Notes under the pieces: generated by a model | The model's database searches: none | Seen by the model: the letters and a program-made list of their open reading frames with translations, nothing else | What the model was told of the DNA's origin: nothing | Origin: Vibrio gazogenes | GTDB lineage: Bacteria > Pseudomonadota > Gammaproteobacteria > Enterobacterales > Vibrionaceae | NCBI RefSeq assembly: GCF_023920225.1 | Contig: NZ_CP092587.1 | Span: 248,001-312,000 of the forward strand | DNA length: 64,000 nucleotides | Reading direction: 5' to 3' | Made by a program: the position numbers and the translations under genes | Part shown: positions 60,650-64,000 of the stretch, piece by piece | Layout: every line of letters starts with the position of its first letter | How positions within the stretch are numbered: position 1 is the first letter of the stretch

Positions 60650-61456
60650 TCAATATTTAATGTTATTTCGATGCCATTTTAAAAATAATTCAAATGCAAC
60701 ACACATTACTCTATAAATCATGAAATATAAGAATGCATAAGTCATGAATGCAACACTAAATCCTAATTTATCTAATAAGAAAAAAGTAATACTCAATATT
60801 AAATAATAAATCACTCTCCCTGTAGTAGTATTAAACATAACAAAATTTTTAATACTACTAGGGAAATTGAACTTATCCTCTCTACATCGTTCAAGGGTAT
60901 TATGTAGCGGGAATAATAATATTGAAAAAATAAAAACATTAACATTAAAACCGAAGCAAACATAATAAGGGAAATAATATCTAATACTTACTAATAGAAA
61001 GTGTAGAGGTAATCGAAGTCGTATCGAAGTTATATTATTATAAATATAATAACATAAAAGAATAGCTATAGAAGCTTGAATTAACAAGTTAGGTAAAGGG
61101 TGGAAACACATAAGTACTAAAAAAATAATAAATCGAATAATATATATTTTAGTCTTATTGTCGGAGATGTATAATTCATCCTCAGTATTTAGACGTTTTG
61201 TGTTACTGGGTTCGACGCTATCTCTTATAGTATCATTTTCAATATAACCAATTTCATATACAGTATATAGAGTAATAATTGATAATAAATAATTGAATAT
61301 GTCAATAATGGTAATATGTTTAATTGACAAACTATACAGGTAGAAAGTGGGTATTATGTATATAAAAACGAAAGATAACAGTCTAATTTTAGACTGCAAT
61401 CTTGTGTTGAAGAAATAAAACCCGGGCAAAATATATTTTAACAGATTCATATTCAT
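60650..61456 (-). CDS. Polytopic membrane protein of unknown function (YEIGY-type)
   Basis: This 268-residue protein has about seven hydrophobic helices. The only distinctive piece is YEIGYIENDTIRDSVEPSNTKRL (residues about 66-88, between helices 2 and 3), which reminds me of UbiA-like membrane proteins seen in polysaccharide clusters; the aspartate-rich prenyltransferase motif is not complete, so enzymatic function is not assured. A second basic stretch lies near the C-terminus (FLKWHRNNIKY). It starts 3 bp after the ABC permease stop, so it is co-transcribed and possibly part of the same export or chain-modification step. It is listed as unknown. Confidence 0.65.
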   Translation of the reverse strand: MNMNLLKYILPGFYFFNTRLQSKIRLLSFVFIYIIPTFYLYSLSIKHITIIDIFNYLLSIITLYTVYEIGYIENDTIRDSVEPSNTKRLNTEDELYISDNKTKIYIIRFIIFLVLMCFHPLPNLLIQASIAILLCYYIYNNITSIRLRLPLHFLLVSIRYYFPYYVCFGFNVNVFIFSILLFPLHNTLERCREDKFNFPSSIKNFVMFNTTTGRVIYYLILSITFFLLDKLGFSVAFMTYAFLYFMIYRVMCVAFELFLKWHRNNIKY

Positions 61457-61459
61457 AAT

Positions 61460-62218
61460 TTACAGTACATCATTGAATTTTAGAGAGAGTCTTTGGTATA
61501 TATATTTTGAAAATATATATAGTATAAGATTAGTTCCCCAAAAAAGGCTTGCTTTATCTAGTTCAGTATAGAATAAAATACCATGATTAAGCGTTTCCCG
61601 TACACCTTCAATAATATATGTTAATGGATTGAGATATATCACCCAGTGATAATTGGTAGGAATTAAAGATATATTCCATATAATAGGCGTAACCCAAAAA
61701 AGGACTTGTAGTACAGAATTTAATGCTTCAGAAATATCTTTAAAATAAACGCGCAAGCTGGCAAGAAAAACACCTAAGTTGTAGGTAAAAAAAGCAAGTG
61801 CCATAACATAATAAAGAATAGTAAAAGATAAATAACTAACTACACTAAATGTGCTAAAGTATATTATGTACAGAATGACCACACCTAATACCAATGATAT
61901 CAAGCTTGAAATAAACTTAAATCTTAATATTTTAATTGCATTAAATTTACTCTGTTTCAATAAGTAACCATACTCAACAATACTATGGGTATATTCTGTG
62001 ATCGTATTAGAAAAATAAATCCACCATACAAAGCCACAACTTAACCAAAGGAAAAAATCTACTCCTTCAATAGGTGGTGTTTTAAACCCATAAGAAAAAA
62101 CAGCCCACATCACAAGGACTGTAAGAATAGGTTTAGACACCAACCAAAACCATCCAAAGTATGAGCCTACGATTTTTTTTCTGATATCATTCTTTGCTAA
62201 TTCTAAGATGATCTGCAT
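61460..62218 (-). CDS. ABC-2 type polysaccharide export permease (Wzm/RfbD-like)
   Basis: This 252-residue integral membrane protein exports a finished polysaccharide chain across the inner membrane with an ATPase partner (Wzt). The N-terminus MQIILELAKNDIRKKIVGSYFGWFWLVSKPI is the amphipathic start of this family, followed by six helices and the conserved FWVTPIIWNISLIP and YLNPLTYIIEGVRE segments. Its start overlaps the end of the methyltransferase gene by 16 bp. No ATPase gene lies in the window; it may be further right on the same strand. Confidence 0.88.
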   Translation of the reverse strand: MQIILELAKNDIRKKIVGSYFGWFWLVSKPILTVLVMWAVFSYGFKTPPIEGVDFFLWLSCGFVWWIYFSNTITEYTHSIVEYGYLLKQSKFNAIKILRFKFISSLISLVLGVVILYIIYFSTFSVVSYLSFTILYYVMALAFFTYNLGVFLASLRVYFKDISEALNSVLQVLFWVTPIIWNISLIPTNYHWVIYLNPLTYIIEGVRETLNHGILFYTELDKASLFWGTNLILYIFSKYIYQRLSLKFNDVL

Positions 62219-63291
62219 TGGGAACCTAATTTAAAAATTGACTTAAGTACATCTTCATTAACATCTACATACTCAAAAGATAAGTTTAATGCTCGTTTCG
62301 ATTCAATATTAACCCTGATTTTCATATCAGAAAATGAGTATATTACCTGATCAATTTCGAATCCATTGATGATATTCCACTTTACGTCTTCATCACTATC
62401 CAAGTAATTTAAATTAATATTTTTTATTCCCCGAAGCCTCATTGTCGGAACAATATCCAAGACGTCATCAAAGTTCAGTTCATGGTCTTCGGATATATTT
62501 ATATTAACACATGCATCAAATACATCCACTTTCTTCTTACTGTCTTCACCATTTAACTGAATACAATCAAACCAATAAGCATCTATATTTTGTACAGGAG
62601 CTCGGTTAGAATTCTCGTCTTTTGATACAACAAATATATTTTGGAAAAAATGGCCATTTTTATGTTTTAATAAGACTTCTCTCTCAAGCAGTCCAAATTC
62701 TTCATACCTGTTATTTTGAACTGGTTCATACTCCGGTGTCATGTATACAAAGTCGTGCAATTCTATGATCAACCCAAGTTCGTTCAACATCTTAGCAAAT
62801 GTGTCACTTGTAAACCACTTTATATGAGTATTATCAAAAAATCCTACATCTTGATAAGTAAAATCATTTTTTAGTAAACTCATCAACATTAAGTTGTGAG
62901 AAGCATTTGGGACAGAAATAACAAATTTGCCACTAATTTTAAGTTTTTTCGTTAAAATTTTCAAAACCTGATCGGGATACTGAAGATGTTCTAATACATC
63001 TGTGGCTAAAATATAATCGTAATAATTATCAGGAATCAGAGAATCTAGCTTTATTACATCATTACAATCTATATTATAAGCTGTATCTAGATAACTAGAG
63101 GCAGCTTCTAGGGCTGAGCTATCAATGTCAACCCCAGAGACAGTACAGTTCATCTTTTCTTTTAAATAAGAACTCATATGTCCTTGATTACAACCAATTT
63201 CTAGGACTACCGAACCATTTTTAATTTTTTCTAACGTTTTTTTATGTGCCGACTCAACGTCAATCAATAACTCTAAAGAGTAGTTTTTCAT
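62203..63291 (-). CDS. SAM-dependent methyltransferase with extra C-terminal domain
   Basis: This 362-residue protein has a class I methyltransferase fold in residues 1-210: motif I VVLEIGCNQGHMS (about 28-40), the acidic VSGVDIDSSALE and LATDVLEHLQYPDQ and SVPNASHN. Related proteins methylate sugars of O-antigens or capsules, sometimes as a chain-end cap, which fits the neighbouring export permease. Residues from 220 to 362 form a second, beta-like domain that I do not recognise. It overlaps the permease by 16 bp and the upstream gene by 4 bp, so all are one operon. Confidence 0.8.
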   Translation of the reverse strand: MKNYSLELLIDVESAHKKTLEKIKNGSVVLEIGCNQGHMSSYLKEKMNCTVSGVDIDSSALEAASSYLDTAYNIDCNDVIKLDSLIPDNYYDYILATDVLEHLQYPDQVLKILTKKLKISGKFVISVPNASHNLMLMSLLKNDFTYQDVGFFDNTHIKWFTSDTFAKMLNELGLIIELHDFVYMTPEYEPVQNNRYEEFGLLEREVLLKHKNGHFFQNIFVVSKDENSNRAPVQNIDAYWFDCIQLNGEDSKKKVDVFDACVNINISEDHELNFDDVLDIVPTMRLRGIKNINLNYLDSDEDVKWNIINGFEIDQVIYSFSDMKIRVNIESKRALNLSFEYVDVNEDVLKSIFKLGSQCRSS

Positions 63292-63998
63292 CGTTTTTTC
63301 CTATTTTTATATGAAGAAATGATAAGCCTAATAGAATAAACTGCTCTTAAAACCGATAATTTTATACCTCGATACTTAATATATCTATAGATTTTTCTTG
63401 CAAGTTCTAGTTCTAGGTTCGCTGTAGGTTGTCTATCAAAGGCAACAGATTCATTACCCGAACAATACAAACGATAATACTCACCAGATGTGATATAACG
63501 TTCGGAATCTTTCACTAGAAAAGCTCCCGGCCAAAGATTAAACCTTGACTCTGAAACTGCCTTTTCAAATGAGAATTGATGATCAAAATCATAACTTTTT
63601 ACGTACTCCTTCTTCTCACTTTCAACCCCAAACCCAATATAGTTTGATATTTCAGAAAATGCTAGTAGATCACTTAAACGCTCACGTTCAAGAGTATCTT
63701 TTAGTCTCTTAACGGCAGTGTAACTATCAATATTATCAAAATAACTTTTGTATTTAAGTATATCGCTAATATAATCTAAACATCCCTCTTGCAGAGAAGA
63801 AACAGATTTCATGAAAGTTTTATTGACTATTTCATCTTCTAAAATGGGTATGATTTTTCCGTTCTCTTCTCGGAATCCATTTAAGGTTCCATGAGGGGCA
63901 GTAAATAACAATTCTAAAATCATAAGATATTTAGTTGCAAACTCATTTATATCAGAAGGCATACCTTTATCAGTTAGAAAACCTTTTGAATGATTTTT
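63288..63998 (-). CDS. Unknown protein in polysaccharide operon, 5' end off the window
   Basis: The frame is open to the right edge, so this is a C-terminal part of at least 236 residues; the ATG at 63962 is internal and not a supported start. It is hydrophilic, with a run of short helices and a basic C-terminal segment (YRYIKYRGIKLSVLRAVYSIRLIISSYKNRKKR, about the last 35 residues) that could lie on the membrane. No domain is recognised. It overlaps the methyltransferase by 4 bp. It may be the end of a glycosyltransferase. Confidence 0.55.
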   Translation of the reverse strand, partial: KNHSKGFLTDKGMPSDINEFATKYLMILELLFTAPHGTLNGFREENGKIIPILEDEIVNKTFMKSVSSLQEGCLDYISDILKYKSYFDNIDSYTAVKRLKDTLERERLSDLLAFSEISNYIGFGVESEKKEYVKSYDFDHQFSFEKAVSESRFNLWPGAFLVKDSERYITSGEYYRLYCSGNESVAFDRQPTANLELELARKIYRYIKYRGIKLSVLRAVYSIRLIISSYKNRKKR

Positions 63999-64000
63999 TA

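Overview
The window is a contiguous piece of a Vibrio-type gammaproteobacterial chromosome. The order priA(partial)-cytR-ftsN-hslVU-menA-rraA / tpiA / groESL / epmB-efp / frdABCD-epmA / secB-gpsA-cysE / aphA / ppc / argE-argCBGH / prx-oxyR / mrcA-pilMNOQ-aroKB-damX-dam-rpe-gph-trpS is the conserved backbone of the larger Vibrio chromosome. The AphA virulence/quorum regulator, the Prx5-glutaredoxin hybrid and a DamX with an N-terminal AAA domain support Vibrionaceae. Plant-polysaccharide hydrolases after trpS would suit a plant- or salt-marsh-associated species, for example the V. gazogenes group. That last point is inference from general knowledge, not from a database match.

Backbone, 1-50330: nearly all genes are ordinary housekeeping genes. 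They cover replication restart (priA), nucleoside regulation (cytR), division (ftsN, damX), heat-shock proteolysis and folding (hslVU, groESL, both with sigma-32-like promoters), menaquinone synthesis plus fumarate reductase for anaerobic respiration, and EF-P with both of its modification enzymes (epmA, epmB). They also cover arginine synthesis (divergent argE / argCBGH), peroxide defence (prx and oxyR sharing an excellent OxyR operator), the competence/type IV pilus operon, the shikimate genes aroKB, dam methylase and trpS. Departures from the textbook layout are: a pil operon with no pilP and a short HofQ/ComE-sized secretin; a ModF-like double ABC ATPase whose first half has no Walker A; a stand-alone argH behind a strong hairpin; a 111-bp element with 17-bp terminal inverted repeats between oxyR and mrcA; and a small plus-strand unit with its own terminator and a 33-codon ORF between a DUF3624 gene and prx.

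Accessory region, 50390-58880: a sulfide:quinone-oxidoreductase-like flavoprotein, a secreted CARDB-domain protein, a secreted GH5 (subfamily 8-like) beta-mannanase, a secreted GH44 endoglucanase with a (DPT)n linker and a CBM2-like cellulose-binding domain, a small secreted unknown protein and a stand-alone MetE-C-type methyltransferase. The mannanase and the GH44 enzyme together look like a small module for attacking plant cell-wall polysaccharide.

Polysaccharide region, 58880-64000: base composition drops sharply to AT-rich. The boundary carries a decayed IS4-family transposase start and another gene fragment. A minus-strand operon then runs in from the right edge: a partial unknown protein, a SAM methyltransferase with an extra C-terminal domain, an ABC-2 (Wzm-type) polysaccharide export permease, a polytopic membrane protein of unknown function and a GT4 glycosyltransferase. 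This looks like the end of a horizontally acquired O-antigen or capsule cluster. The matching Wzt ATPase is not inside the window.

No rRNA, tRNA, CRISPR array or intact insertion sequence was seen. No clearly new defence or mobile system is present. The best candidates for something undescribed are the orphan plus-strand unit at 34887-35120, the terminal-inverted-repeat element at 37000-37110 and the unknown membrane protein in the polysaccharide operon.
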